A DNA stretch of 64,000 nt from Streptomyces vinaceus (lineage in GTDB: Bacteria; Actinomycetota; Actinomycetes; Streptomycetales; Streptomycetaceae): positions 4,454,001 through 4,518,000 of the forward strand of contig NZ_CP023692.1 in NCBI RefSeq assembly GCF_008704935.1, written 5' to 3'. Numbering within the stretch: the first letter of the stretch is position 1; each line of letters opens with the position of its first letter. The notes under the pieces are model-generated. The model was not told the origin of the DNA and did not search any database. It was given only the letters and a program-made list of their open reading frames with translations. A program made the translations under genes and the position numbers. This document shows positions 22,813 to 31,704 of this stretch, piece after piece.

Positions 22813-24198
22813 ATGAGCACCACGGAGCGTCCCAGGATCCTCGTTGTAGGAGGTGGGTACGTAGGCCTGTACGCGGCCAAGCGGATCATGAAGAAGATGC
22901 GCTATGGCGAGGCGACCGTCACGGTCGTCGACCCGCGGTCGTACATGACCTACCAGCCCTTCCTCCCCGAAGTGGCCGCAGGCAGCATCTCGCCTCGGCA
23001 CGTCGTCGTCCCGCTGCGACGCGTGCTGCCCAAGGCAGAGGTTCTCACCGGCCGGGTCACCAGCATCGACCAGGACCGCAAGGTCGCCGTCGTCACGCCG
23101 CTGGTCGGCGAGGCGTACGAGCTGCCCTTCGACTACCTGGTGATCGCGCTCGGCGCCGTCTCCCGCACCTTCCCGATCCCCGGCCTCGCCGAGCAGGGCA
23201 TCGGCATGAAGGGCGTCGAAGAGGGCATCGGCCTGCGCAACCACGTCCTTGAGCAGCTCGACAAGGCCGAGTCCACGACGGACGAGAACGTCCGCCGCAA
23301 GGCCCTCACCTTCGTCTTCGTCGGCGGCGGCTTCGCCGGTGCGGAGACGATCGGCGAGGTCGAGGACATGGCCCGCGACGCCGCGAAGTACTACACCACG
23401 ATCAAGCGCGAGGACATGCGCTTCATCCTGGTGGACGCCGCCGACAAGATCCTTCCCGAGGTCGGGCCCAAGCTGGGCACCTGGGGCAAGGAGCACCTTG
23501 AGTCCCGCGGCATCGAGATCTACCTCAACACCTCCATGGACTCCTGCGTGGACGGCCACGTGGTGCTGAAGAACGGCCTTGAGGTCGACTCCGACACCCT
23601 CGTGTGGACCGCCGGCGTCAAGCCCAACCCGGTGCTGGCCCGCTACGGCCTGCCGCTGGGCCCGCGCGGCCACGTCGACACCGCCCCGACCCTCCAGGTC
23701 CAGGGCACCGACTACATCTGGGCCGCCGGCGACAACGCCCAGGTCCCGGACGTCGCCGCCCGCAAGGCCGGCGTCGAGAACGCCTGGTGCCCGCCGAACG
23801 CACAGCACGCGCTGCGCCAGGCCAAGGTCCTCGGCGACAACGTCATCTCGGGCATGCGGGGCTTCCCGCAGGCCGAGTACTCGCACTCCAACAAGGGTGC
23901 GGTGGCGGGCCTCGGCCTCCACAAGGGCGTCGCGATGATCGTCATGGGCAAGACCAAGATCAAGCTCAAGGGCCGGCTCGCCTGGTACATGCACCGTGGC
24001 TACCACGGCATGGCCATGCCGACCTGGAACCGCAAGATCCGCGTCTTCGCCGACTGGACCCTCGCCATGTTCCTCAAGCGCGAGGTCGTCTCCCTCGGTG
24101 CGCTGGAGACCCCGCGCGAGGAGTTCTACGAGGCCGCCAAGCCGGCGCCGGCTCCGGCCGCCGCCGCTGCCCCGGCCGCGAAGGCCAAGGCCTCCTGA
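22813..24198 (+). CDS. ndh: Type II NADH dehydrogenase
   Basis: Single-subunit, non-proton-pumping NADH:quinone oxidoreductase at the membrane inner face. 461 residues. FAD-binding GGGYVGLYAA near the start and NAD-binding FVGGGFAGAETIGEVED near residue 175. Conserved VWTAGVKPNP and AAGDNAQVPD, then an amphipathic C-terminal region for membrane association and an Ala/Pro-rich tail (PAPAPAAAAAPAAKAKAS). ATG 22813 lacks a ribosome site and lies about 6 bases after a -10-like GATACT, so the mRNA may be leaderless. The Rex-like site at 22762-22779 suggests NADH/NAD-responsive control. A hairpin follows at 24232. Confidence 0.95.
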   Translation: MSTTERPRILVVGGGYVGLYAAKRIMKKMRYGEATVTVVDPRSYMTYQPFLPEVAAGSISPRHVVVPLRRVLPKAEVLTGRVTSIDQDRKVAVVTPLVGEAYELPFDYLVIALGAVSRTFPIPGLAEQGIGMKGVEEGIGLRNHVLEQLDKAESTTDENVRRKALTFVFVGGGFAGAETIGEVEDMARDAAKYYTTIKREDMRFILVDAADKILPEVGPKLGTWGKEHLESRGIEIYLNTSMDSCVDGHVVLKNGLEVDSDTLVWTAGVKPNPVLARYGLPLGPRGHVDTAPTLQVQGTDYIWAAGDNAQVPDVAARKAGVENAWCPPNAQHALRQAKVLGDNVISGMRGFPQAEYSHSNKGAVAGLGLHKGVAMIVMGKTKIKLKGRLAWYMHRGYHGMAMPTWNRKIRVFADWTLAMFLKREVVSLGALETPREEFYEAAKPAPAPAAAAAPAAKAKAS

Positions 24199-24231
24199 CC
24201 CGGGCCTGACCGGCAACACCTCCCGTACGTC

Positions 24232-24275
24232 CCGAAGGGGCCGCCCGCCATCCGTGGTGCGGGCGGCCCCTTCGG
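24232..24275 (+). terminator. Strong hairpin terminator after ndh
   Basis: Perfect 17-bp inverted repeat (24232-24248 and 24259-24275) 33 bases after the ndh stop. Confidence 0.8.
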
Positions 24276-24369
24276 CATGCCCCCGTAGGCCTGTTCGGAG
24301 GGTCGTCCGATTGAGCGCCGCCCGGAGTGGGTATGCCGTTCGGTCGGATCATTACTGGAGGTGCCTACG

Positions 24370-25764
24370 ATGACCGAAGCCGCGCCGCGGCTGGCCGCTC
24401 TCGCCGAGACCCTGCTGGGCGCCCCCCTGCCCGTCAGGATTCGTGCCTGGGACGGCAGCGAGGCCGGACCGCCCGACGGACCCACCCTGGTGCTGAACAA
24501 CCGCCGTGCCCTGCGCCGCGTGCTGTGGCGCCCCGGCGAGCTGGGCCTGGCCCGGGCCTGGGTCGCCGGGGACCTGACCGTGGACGGCGACCTGTTCGAC
24601 ATGCTGGACCGGGTGGCCGGGCTGCTCTGGGAGCGCGGGCCCGCCCCGGCCCCCGAGGTCGCGCCGGCCCTGCGCCGCTCGGGCCTCGGCAAGCTCGGCG
24701 CGGTGCACCGCCGGCTGCCGCAGCTGCCGGAGCGGGCCGCGGGCGCCGCCGAGGCCGCCGCGCTGCTGCGCGACCCCGAGGCCCGCTCCGCCCTGCGCGA
24801 CCTCGTCGCCCTGGCCCGGCCGTGGCCGGCGCCCGCCCCGCCGCCCGAGGAGGCGCCCGGCCGCCGGGGCGGTGCCATCCACAGCAAGGGCCGGGACAAG
24901 CAGGCGATCAGCCACCACTACGACGTCGGCAACGAGTTCTACGAGCACGTCCTGGGCCCCTCGATGGTGTACTCCTGCGCCTACTGGAGCCCGGGCTCCA
25001 CCCTGGAGGAGGCCCAGCGGGACAAACTCGACCTGGTCTGCCGGAAGCTGGGCCTCCAGCCCGGTCAGCGGCTCCTCGACGTCGGCTGCGGCTGGGGCTC
25101 CATGGCCCTGCACGCGGCCCGGGAGCACGGGGTCCACGTCACCGGCATCACCCTCTCGCGCGAGCAGGCCGTGTACGCCCGCAAGCGGGCCGCGGAGGAG
25201 GGCCTGGCCGACCGGCTGGACATCCGGATCCAGGACTACCGGGACGTCAAGGACGGCCCGTACGACGCGATTTCGTCCATCGGCATGGCCGAACACGTCG
25301 GCGCGGAGCGCTACCGCGAGTACGCCCGCACCCTGCACGCCCTGCTGGCCCCCGGCGGCCGGCTGCTGAACCACCAGATCGCCCGCCCGCCGGAGCCGGA
25401 CGAAGAGGCGTACCGCATCGACGAGTTCATCGACGCCTACGTCTTCCCCGACGGCGAACTCTCCCCGCTGGGCACGACGGTGGGCGAGCTGGAGCGGGCC
25501 GGGTTCGAGGTCCGCGACGTGGAGGCGCTGCGCGAGCACTACGCGCTGACGCTGCGGGCCTGGGTGGCGCGGCTGGAGGACAGCTGGGAGGAGGCCGTAC
25601 GGCTCACCTCGCCGGGGCGGGCCCGCGTCTGGCGGCTGTACATGGCGGCCTCGGCGCTGGGCTTCGAGCACGGCCGGCTCGGCGTCAACCAGGTCCTCGC
25701 GGTGAAGCCGGCCGGGGCCGGGCGCTCGGGGCTGCCGCTGCGGCTGCGCACCTGGGGCGCGTGA
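24370..25764 (+). CDS. cfa: Cyclopropane-fatty-acyl-phospholipid synthase-like methyltransferase
   Basis: SAM-dependent enzyme that methylates unsaturated acyl chains of membrane phospholipids. 464 residues: an N-terminal lipid-binding SCP2-like region (LVLNNRRALRRVLWRPGELGLARAW), the CFA hallmark HYDVGNEFYEHVLGPSMVYSCAYW, SAM-binding LLDVGCGWGSMALHAA (near 235), SSIGMAEHVG and an FIDAYVFPDG segment. ATG 24370 with GGAGGT 7 bases upstream is preferred to GTG 24361. Whether the product is a cyclopropane ring or a methyl branch cannot be told from the sequence. It is convergent with the ABC permease. Confidence 0.93.
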   Translation: MTEAAPRLAALAETLLGAPLPVRIRAWDGSEAGPPDGPTLVLNNRRALRRVLWRPGELGLARAWVAGDLTVDGDLFDMLDRVAGLLWERGPAPAPEVAPALRRSGLGKLGAVHRRLPQLPERAAGAAEAAALLRDPEARSALRDLVALARPWPAPAPPPEEAPGRRGGAIHSKGRDKQAISHHYDVGNEFYEHVLGPSMVYSCAYWSPGSTLEEAQRDKLDLVCRKLGLQPGQRLLDVGCGWGSMALHAAREHGVHVTGITLSREQAVYARKRAAEEGLADRLDIRIQDYRDVKDGPYDAISSIGMAEHVGAERYREYARTLHALLAPGGRLLNHQIARPPEPDEEAYRIDEFIDAYVFPDGELSPLGTTVGELERAGFEVRDVEALREHYALTLRAWVARLEDSWEEAVRLTSPGRARVWRLYMAASALGFEHGRLGVNQVLAVKPAGAGRSGLPLRLRTWGA

Positions 25765-25804
25765 GCCCGTGGGGCGGCCCGCGCGGCGGCCCCGTACGAC
25801 GGCG

Positions 25805-25840
25805 GGAAGGGCCCCGGGGCGTGTGCCCCGGGGCCCTTCC
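25805..25840. terminator. Bidirectional terminator between cfa and ABC permease
   Basis: Perfect 16-bp inverted repeat (25805-25820 and 25825-25840), loop GTGT, between convergent genes. Confidence 0.8.
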
Positions 25841-25865
25841 GTGTCCCTGCCGTGAACGGCGCGTC

Positions 25866-28418
25866 CTACTCCGTCTTGATGGCGGTCAGCATGTTCAGCC
25901 GGGCCGCGCTGCGGGCGGGCCACATGGCCGCCAGGACGCCGACCACGCCGGCCAGCAGGAGGAAGATGCCGATCCGGTCCCACGGGAGGACCAGGGCGTA
26001 GTTCGGGACCCCCTTCGAGATGGTGGTGCCCACGGCCCAGGCGAGGAAGATGCCGATGCCGACACCGAGCACCGCGCCGAAGAGCGAGATGACCACCGCT
26101 TCCAGGCGGATCATGTTCTTGACCCGGCTGCGGTCGAGGCCGATCGCCCGCAGCATGCCGATCTCCTGGGTCCGCTCGAAGACGGACATCGCCAGGGTGT
26201 TGACCACGCCGAGCACCGAGATGATCAGGGCCATGCCGAGCAGCCCGTACATGATGTTCAGCATCGTGTTGATGATGCCGCCCATCTCGTTGCGCATGTC
26301 CTCCTGGGTGGAGACCTTGATCGCCGGGTTCTTGCCGAGGGCGTCGACGACCGTCTGCTGAGCGGCCTTCGAGGCGCCGGCGGCGGTGTTGACGTACACC
26401 TCGCGGATGTACTGCTCCTCGCTGTGCGAGGCGAGGATCTTGTTGTCGAGCACGTACGGGGAGAGCAGGCCCTCCAGGTCCTTGTAGACCGCGCCGACCT
26501 TGAGGGTGCCCTTCTGGCCGTCGTCGTACTGGACCTCCAGCGCGGAGCCGACGGAGAGGTTCTGCTTCTTCGCCGTGGTCTCGGCGACGGCCACCTCACC
26601 CTTGGCGAGGCTGTCCATCGAGCCGCTGAGGGTGTCGATGTTCAGCATCTGGCCGATGGCGGAGGGGGTGACGCCGGAGGCGGAGCGGAACGAGCCGCCG
26701 ATCCGCAGGTAGCCGTCCGCCTGGGGGGAGACCGCCTTGATGCCGGGGGCCTTGGCCAGGGTCTCGGCGACCGACTTGTCCAGGCTCATGCCCTCGGCGG
26801 CCATGGAGACCTTGTAGTCGGCCTTCAGCTTGTCCGTGCTCATCTTGTCGACGGCGGTGCCCATGGTGATGCCGAGCACCGACAGGGTGGTGACCAGGGT
26901 CAGGCCGATCGACAGCGAGGCGGCGGTGACGGCGGTGCGGCGCGGGTTGCGCACGGCGTTCTGCGCGGCCAGCTTGCCGGGGATGCCGAACACCTTCTGC
27001 AGCGCGGGGCGTACGGCCCCGATGACCGGCTTGGAGAGCAGCGGCAGGACCACGATCAGGCCGATGAGCATGAAGAACGCGCCGGCGCCGAGGATCAGGC
27101 GGCCGTTCTGACCGCCCGTGGACACGCCGAGCAGGACCAGGCCGATGCCGCCGAGGCTGATGACCGAGCCGAGGACGTTCCGTACGACCAGGGACTTCGC
27201 GGTGGCCGGGAGGTGGGCGCTGCCCATGGCGGCGACCGGGGCGATGCGGCCGGTGCGCCAGGCGGGCAGCAGGGCCGCGAGGGTGGTGACCAGGACACCG
27301 ATGACCACGGCCGCGACCACGGTGCCCGGGGCGATCACGAGGTCGCCGGCCGGGAGCTTGGCGCCGAAGGCCTCGATCGCGGAGCGCATGCCGATCGCCA
27401 GGCCGGTGCCGGCGACGAGGCCGACGACGGCGGAGACGACGCCGACGACCAGCGCCTCGGTGAGGACCGAGCGCATGACCTGGCCGCGGTTGGCGCCGAC
27501 GGCGCGCAGCAGGGCCAGTTCCTTGGTGCGCTGGGTGACCAGCATGGTGAAGGTGTTGTAGATCAGGAAGATGCCGACGAAGAGGGCGATGCCGGCGAAC
27601 GCGAGCAGCATCTGGTTCATGTTCGACATGCCCCGCTCGACGTCCTTGGCCTGCTCGGCGGCGAGGGCGGCGCCGGTCTGGGCCTTGGTGTGCTTGGAGT
27701 CGAGCAGCGGCTTGATGTCGGTGAGCAGCTGGTCGGCGGAGGTGCCGGCCTTGGCGGCGACGGACAGCTCCTGGTAGTAGCCGGGCTTGAGGTACAGCTC
27801 CTGGGCGACGGCGGTGTCGAAGAGGACCAGGCTGCCGCCCGCGCTGACCGCGCCGTCCTCGGTGGTGAAGATCCCGGAGAGGGTGTACTCCTTCACCGGG
27901 CCGTTGGTGGCGACGCGGACCTTGTCGCCGACCTTGTACTTGCCGGTGTCGGCGGTCGCCCTGTCGAGGGCGATCTGGTCGGCCTTGGCCGGGCCGGTGC
28001 CCTGGGTGAAGGCGTAGCGCGGGTCCTTGCCGTCCTTGACGGGGGCGTAGTTGGAGCCCTTGTTGGACCAGCCGGAGCCGATCAGCTCGCCCTTCTCGTC
28101 GCCGACGCCGGCGAAGCCGGAGACGCGGCCGGAGACGGAGTCGACGCCTCCCAGCGCCTTGACCTTGTCGAGGGTCTGCTGGCTGAGGCCGACCTCGCCC
28201 TCCTTCTGGCCGTCGTCGCCCCGGCCCTGGCCGTACGAGGTCACGGAGACGGCGACGCCGTCGTAGCTCTTGGCGGACTGGCTGGAGAGGGCCTTGCTGA
28301 GGGTGTCGGTGAAGACGAGGGTGCCGGAGACGAAGGCGACGCCGAGGACGACGGCGAGCACCGTCATCAGCAGCCTGGCCTTGTGCGCGAGCACGTTGCG
28401 CAGCGCGGTACGGAACAT
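25866..28418 (-). CDS. ABC transporter permease, FtsX/MacB type
   Basis: 850-residue exporter permease paired with the ATPase at 28472. N-terminal membrane helix (LLMTVLAVVLGVAFVSGTLVF), a large extracytoplasmic MacB-like domain, a first FtsX unit (QRTKELALLRAVGANRGQVMRSV), two further helices in the middle, a second external domain, and a second FtsX unit (ERTQEIGMLRAIGLDRSRVKNMI). C-terminus ends ARLNMLTAIKTE. The internal duplication is the usual form for these proteins in actinobacteria. Similar in plan to the partial permease at the left edge. Substrate unknown; export of a lipid, peptide or antibiotic is possible. Confidence 0.93.
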   Translation of the reverse strand: MFRTALRNVLAHKARLLMTVLAVVLGVAFVSGTLVFTDTLSKALSSQSAKSYDGVAVSVTSYGQGRGDDGQKEGEVGLSQQTLDKVKALGGVDSVSGRVSGFAGVGDEKGELIGSGWSNKGSNYAPVKDGKDPRYAFTQGTGPAKADQIALDRATADTGKYKVGDKVRVATNGPVKEYTLSGIFTTEDGAVSAGGSLVLFDTAVAQELYLKPGYYQELSVAAKAGTSADQLLTDIKPLLDSKHTKAQTGAALAAEQAKDVERGMSNMNQMLLAFAGIALFVGIFLIYNTFTMLVTQRTKELALLRAVGANRGQVMRSVLTEALVVGVVSAVVGLVAGTGLAIGMRSAIEAFGAKLPAGDLVIAPGTVVAAVVIGVLVTTLAALLPAWRTGRIAPVAAMGSAHLPATAKSLVVRNVLGSVISLGGIGLVLLGVSTGGQNGRLILGAGAFFMLIGLIVVLPLLSKPVIGAVRPALQKVFGIPGKLAAQNAVRNPRRTAVTAASLSIGLTLVTTLSVLGITMGTAVDKMSTDKLKADYKVSMAAEGMSLDKSVAETLAKAPGIKAVSPQADGYLRIGGSFRSASGVTPSAIGQMLNIDTLSGSMDSLAKGEVAVAETTAKKQNLSVGSALEVQYDDGQKGTLKVGAVYKDLEGLLSPYVLDNKILASHSEEQYIREVYVNTAAGASKAAQQTVVDALGKNPAIKVSTQEDMRNEMGGIINTMLNIMYGLLGMALIISVLGVVNTLAMSVFERTQEIGMLRAIGLDRSRVKNMIRLEAVVISLFGAVLGVGIGIFLAWAVGTTISKGVPNYALVLPWDRIGIFLLLAGVVGVLAAMWPARSAARLNMLTAIKTE

Positions 28419-28471
28419 GGTGGAGGAGTCCAGGTGGTAAGGGGTCAGCGGGGACGGGGAGGGAACGTCCC

Positions 28472-29245
28472 TCAGCTGGTGCGGCCCTTGGCGTCGAAGG
28501 CCTTCATGCGGTCGAGCACCCCGTCGGCGGTGGGGCCGTGGACCTCGTCGACTATGCGGCCGTCGGCGAGGAAGATGACGCGGTCCGCGTAGGAGGCGGC
28601 GACCGGGTCGTGGGTGACCATGACGACGGTCTGGCCGAGCTCGCGGACGGAGTTGCGCAGGAAGCCGAGGACCTCGGCGCCGGAGCGGGAGTCCAGGTTT
28701 CCGGTGGGCTCGTCACCGAAGATGATCTCGGGGCGGGAGGCCAGGGCGCGGGCCACGGCCACGCGCTGCTGCTGGCCTCCGGAGAGCTGGGTCGGGCGGT
28801 GGCCGAGGCGGCCGGAGAGGCCGACCATCTCGATGACGGTGTCCAGCCACTGCTTGTCGGGCTTGCGGCCCGCGATGTCCATCGGCAGGGTGATGTTCTC
28901 CAGCGCCGTCAGCGTCGGCAGCAGGTTGAACGCCTGGAAGATGAAGCCGATCTTGTCCCGGCGCAGCTGGGTCAGCTGCTTGTCCTTGAGGGTGCCGAGC
29001 TCGGTCTCGCCGATGCGGACGGAGCCGGCGGAGAAGGTGTCCAGGCCGGCGACGCAGTGCATCAGGGTGGACTTGCCGGAGCCAGAGGGGCCCATGATCG
29101 CGGTGAACTGGCCCTGGCCGAAGTCCACGGAGACGTTGTCCAGGGCGACCACCTGGGTCTCGCCCTGGCCGTACACCTTGGAGAGGCCGGTGGCCCGGGC
29201 GGCCACGGCCTGGGTGGTGTGCGGGGCGTAGTTCATGGTGGTCAC
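28472..29245 (-). CDS. ABC transporter ATP-binding protein, MacB/LolD type
   Basis: 257-residue ATPase. Walker A GPSGSGKSTL, Q-loop FIFQAFNLLPTLTALEN, signature LSGGQQQRVAVARAL, Walker B EIIFGDEPTGNLDS, H-loop MVTHD. The PTGNLDS sequence marks the MacB/LolD/FtsE-like exporter subgroup, matching the neighbouring permease. GTG 29245 has GAGGAG eight bases upstream and is preferred to ATG 29236. The 53-base gap to the permease gene suggests one mRNA with the ATPase first. Confidence 0.95.
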   Translation of the reverse strand: MTTMNYAPHTTQAVAARATGLSKVYGQGETQVVALDNVSVDFGQGQFTAIMGPSGSGKSTLMHCVAGLDTFSAGSVRIGETELGTLKDKQLTQLRRDKIGFIFQAFNLLPTLTALENITLPMDIAGRKPDKQWLDTVIEMVGLSGRLGHRPTQLSGGQQQRVAVARALASRPEIIFGDEPTGNLDSRSGAEVLGFLRNSVRELGQTVVMVTHDPVAASYADRVIFLADGRIVDEVHGPTADGVLDRMKAFDAKGRTS

Positions 29246-29675
29246 GGAAGCGACTCCTCGGGCTGCGGACCGGCTGCGGTCTGCGGATCGGCGGGACGCT
29301 CCCATCCTCGCCGTGCGCACCCCCGGCGGGGATCAGCCGCGGTGCCCGTTCCCTGGCCCACTGGAGTCTGATCGCGGGGCGGGCCGCCTCCTCCTTTGGT
29401 ATGACGGCCGCCCCCGGGCGGTCTCGGGGGGGTGGGGTGGCCCGGGGTGGCGGGGAGGGTGGCGCGCGGGGTGGCGGAGGCCATCGAAATCCCGTCAATC
29501 CCGCGTCACGGGTGATCGCGCCCCGTAACGGGCCCACCGCGTGTTCTGCCGTCTGACGGCCTCTCAAGCGCCAATAAAATCAGACAACATCGGATAGACG
29601 GCCCACTGGTGACCAGGGTGATCCGGATAGGCTCGGCACAGCGTTCAGTGCTTTGTACGGGAGCCGCCACACCCT
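29246..29675. other. 430-base gap between ABC ATPase gene and bldA
   Basis: No credible gene is seen. It carries the divergent promoters of the ABC operon (minus) and the tRNA (plus). A -10-like TAGGCT at 29628-29633 lies 43 bases before the tRNA 5' end and is the best bldA promoter candidate. The 29380-29480 part is a G-rich low-complexity stretch. Confidence 0.45.
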
Positions 29676-29755
29676 GCCCGGATGGTGGAATGCAGACACG
29701 GCGAGCTTAAACCTCGCTGGCCTAGGCCGTGCCGGTTCAAGTCCGGCTCCGGGCA
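29676..29755 (+). tRNA. bldA: tRNA-Leu with anticodon UAA (bldA)
   Basis: A type II (long variable arm) tRNA. Acceptor arms GCCCGGA (29676-29682) and TCCGGGC (29748-29754), anticodon stem GCGAG/CTCGC with loop CTTAAAC (29706-29712) and anticodon TAA at 29708-29710, variable arm with GGCCTAGGCC, and T arm GCCGG-TTCAAGT-CCGGC. The 3' CCA is not encoded. This tRNA reads the very rare UUA codon. In Streptomyces the gene is bldA, whose loss blocks aerial growth and antibiotic production. A hairpin follows at 29790. Confidence 0.97.
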
Positions 29756-29789
29756 CGAGTTCGTTTCGCAACACGCACCGGAACATCCG

Positions 29790-29823
29790 GACGGCGGGGG
29801 CGCCCCAGGGCGCCCCCGCCGTC
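29790..29823 (+). terminator. Hairpin terminator downstream of bldA
   Basis: Inverted repeat of up to 16 bp (29790-29805 and 29808-29823); the innermost pairs must stay open to form the loop. Confidence 0.7.
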
Positions 29824-29992
29824 GTGTTTCCGGAAGCGGCTATGTGCGGAAATCATTGGAAACCTGCGGTGCGGTCGGCGTAAATACGGGCCCGGGTGTT
29901 GGGCAAAGATCCTCCCTGAGCAGTAGGGTCAGATTTTTGCTAACGCATTACTCTTGTTGCAAGGCCGCGCACGGTGGCCATGGAGGAGTGAG

Positions 29993-30844
29993 ATGAGGAG
30001 CAGTAACCCGGTCTTCTCGCGACGGGGGTTCAGCCGCGACAACGGTGGCTACGCGGGCTTCGGCGCGCCGCAGCACCAGCAGGCCGGGACCAACCCGTAC
30101 GCGACGAATCCTTACGCCACGGACGCGGCCACCGGTATGCCGCAGGCGCCCGCCCGTGCCGACGTGATGACCATGGACGACGTCGTGAGCCGTACGGCCA
30201 TGACGCTCGGTACCGTCATCCTCACGGCGACGATCGCGTGGATCGCCATGCCGGTCGACCCGGCGAACGTCAACAAGTCGTACGGCATCGCCGTGGGCGC
30301 CGCGCTCGTCGCGATGGTCCTCGGGCTCGTCCAGTCCTTCAAGCGCAAGGCCTCCCCGCCGATCATCCTCGGCTACGCGGCCTTCGAGGGCTTCTTCCTC
30401 GGCGTCATCAGCGCGGCCACCAGCACCTACTTCGGTGCCGGCGTGGTCATCCAGGCCGTGCTGGGCACGATGTGCGTCTTCGCGTCCGTGCTGTTCGCGT
30501 ACAAGATGCGCTGGATCCGCGTCACCCGCCGCTTCTACGGCTTCGTGATGGCGGCCGCCATGGGCTTCATGCTGCTCATGGTCGCGAACCTGCTGTTCTC
30601 GGTCTTCGCGGGCGGTGACGGCCTCGGCTTCCGCAGCGGCGGCCTCGGCATCCTGTTCGGCATCATCGGCGTCGTCCTCGGCGCCTGCTTCCTCGCCCTG
30701 GACTTCAAGCAGGTCGAGGACGGCATCACCTACGGCGCCCCGCGCGACGAGGCCTGGCTGGCGGCCTTCGGCCTCACGCTGACCCTGGTGTGGATCTACC
30801 TGGAGCTGCTGCGCCTGTTCCAGATCCTCTCCGGCGACGACTAG
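29993..30844 (+). CDS. Bax inhibitor-1/YccA family membrane protein
   Basis: 283-residue membrane protein. A Gly/Tyr/Gln-rich cytosolic N-terminus with two NPYAT repeats (TNPYATNPYATDAATG), then about seven hydrophobic helices from residue 65 onward, ending with a charged segment (FQILSGDD). The pattern AMTLGTVILTATIAWIAMPV with YAAFEGFFLGVISA and LDFKQVEDGITYGAP is typical of the actinobacterial BI-1-like family. Homologues affect calcium or proton leak in other organisms; the role here is unknown. ATG 29993 follows GGAGGAG by four bases. A bidirectional terminator follows. Confidence 0.92.
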   Translation: MRSSNPVFSRRGFSRDNGGYAGFGAPQHQQAGTNPYATNPYATDAATGMPQAPARADVMTMDDVVSRTAMTLGTVILTATIAWIAMPVDPANVNKSYGIAVGAALVAMVLGLVQSFKRKASPPIILGYAAFEGFFLGVISAATSTYFGAGVVIQAVLGTMCVFASVLFAYKMRWIRVTRRFYGFVMAAAMGFMLLMVANLLFSVFAGGDGLGFRSGGLGILFGIIGVVLGACFLALDFKQVEDGITYGAPRDEAWLAAFGLTLTLVWIYLELLRLFQILSGDD

Positions 30845-30871
30845 TCGTACCGGCGCCCGCGCACGGCGAGG

Positions 30872-30910
30872 GGGAAGGCCCCGCGAGCTCACCGCTCGCG
30901 GGGCCTTCCC
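30872..30910. terminator. Bidirectional terminator after BI-1 gene
   Basis: Perfect 17-bp inverted repeat (30872-30888 and 30894-30910) between convergent genes. Confidence 0.8.
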
Positions 30911-30970
30911 GCGTCTCGGAGGGGTACGGGGTCGGGGACGGGAGGGGTGGGTGTCGGGTCGGGGGCGGGC

Positions 30971-31201
30971 TCAGCCGAATTTGCGGGCCGCCCTGCGCAG
31001 GTCGTACTCGTGGATGATCGCCTTGGCCTGGCCGTACGACAGTTCGTGCGCGCCGCGCAGCCAGCTGACCTTCTCCTCGAACCGGACGAGGGAGGGGCCG
31101 TCGTCCACGGTGCGGAGCCAGTCGGACACTTCACGACCGGTCGTCAGGGGGATTCTGTCGATCATGTTGCGGTGGGTCTGCTCGGAGAACTCTACGGACA
31201 T
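30971..31201 (-). CDS. DUF4287-like small protein
   Basis: 76-residue soluble protein. The sequence TGREVSDWLRTVDDGPSLVRFEEKVSWLRGAHELSYGQAKAIIHEYDLRR matches the short DUF4287 type found across actinobacteria, with the HELSYGQAxAIIHEYD motif. Function unknown. ATG 31201 with GGAGG five bases upstream. It is divergent from the small gene at 31308. Confidence 0.85.
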   Translation of the reverse strand: MSVEFSEQTHRNMIDRIPLTTGREVSDWLRTVDDGPSLVRFEEKVSWLRGAHELSYGQAKAIIHEYDLRRAARKFG

Positions 31202-31307
31202 GGGCGCCTCCGGAGGTATCGCCGTGCTGTGCTGTTCTCTTCACGCCACCGTGCCGGAGAGTTCGCCCGTTGGCAATGGCGCCGCAGCGGCGCGTAAGGT
31301 CGGCCGG

Positions 31308-31673
31308 GTGCTTGATACTTCGCCTCTGACCGCCGCCGTGGAACGTTTCGCCGACCGGCTGCGGGCCATGCCGCAGAGCCGTCTCCAGCAGGGGGCCGCC
31401 GCCCGGGCGCTGGAGCTGGCCCGGGAGCTCTCCGTACGGGCCCAGGCGCTGGAGGCGCCGCCGGAGGGCGCGGGGGCGGCTCCGGCGCGCGAGATGCCGG
31501 ACGCGGGGGTGTTCGTGGTCGGGGACCAGGTGGCGGTGGCCGGGCTGGACCTCGCGGAGGCGCTGCGCGCCGCGGCCGCCGAGGGGGCCCCGGACACCGC
31601 GAAGGCCCCGTCCGAGATGCTGGACGAGGCCGTACGGCTGGTGGAGCGGGCGGAAGCGGGAGCGACGCGCTGA
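31308..31673 (+). CDS. Conserved small protein, unknown function
   Basis: 121-residue Ala/Glu/Arg-rich, probably helical protein (LDTSPLTAAVERFADRLRAMPQSRLQQGAAARALELARELSVRAQ). No membrane segment or known motif. GTG 31308 lies seven bases after TAAGGT (31295-31300), with TTGGCA at 31270-31275, so the message may be leaderless. It is convergent with the gene at 31705 (31 bases between stops). Confidence 0.75.
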   Translation: MLDTSPLTAAVERFADRLRAMPQSRLQQGAAARALELARELSVRAQALEAPPEGAGAAPAREMPDAGVFVVGDQVAVAGLDLAEALRAAAAEGAPDTAKAPSEMLDEAVRLVERAEAGATR

Positions 31674-31704
31674 CCGGGACACGGCCCGGTCCGCGCGCGG
31701 TGCG

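Noticed and set aside
24327-28592. 1421-residue plus-strand frame through cfa and the ABC permease
   Set aside because: Low-complexity Arg/Gly-rich reading of antisense and off-frame DNA; the real genes have clear family motifs.
29832-29990. Short coding frame between bldA terminator and the BI-1 gene
   Set aside because: No ribosome site or conserved sequence; more likely the promoter and leader of the BI-1 gene.
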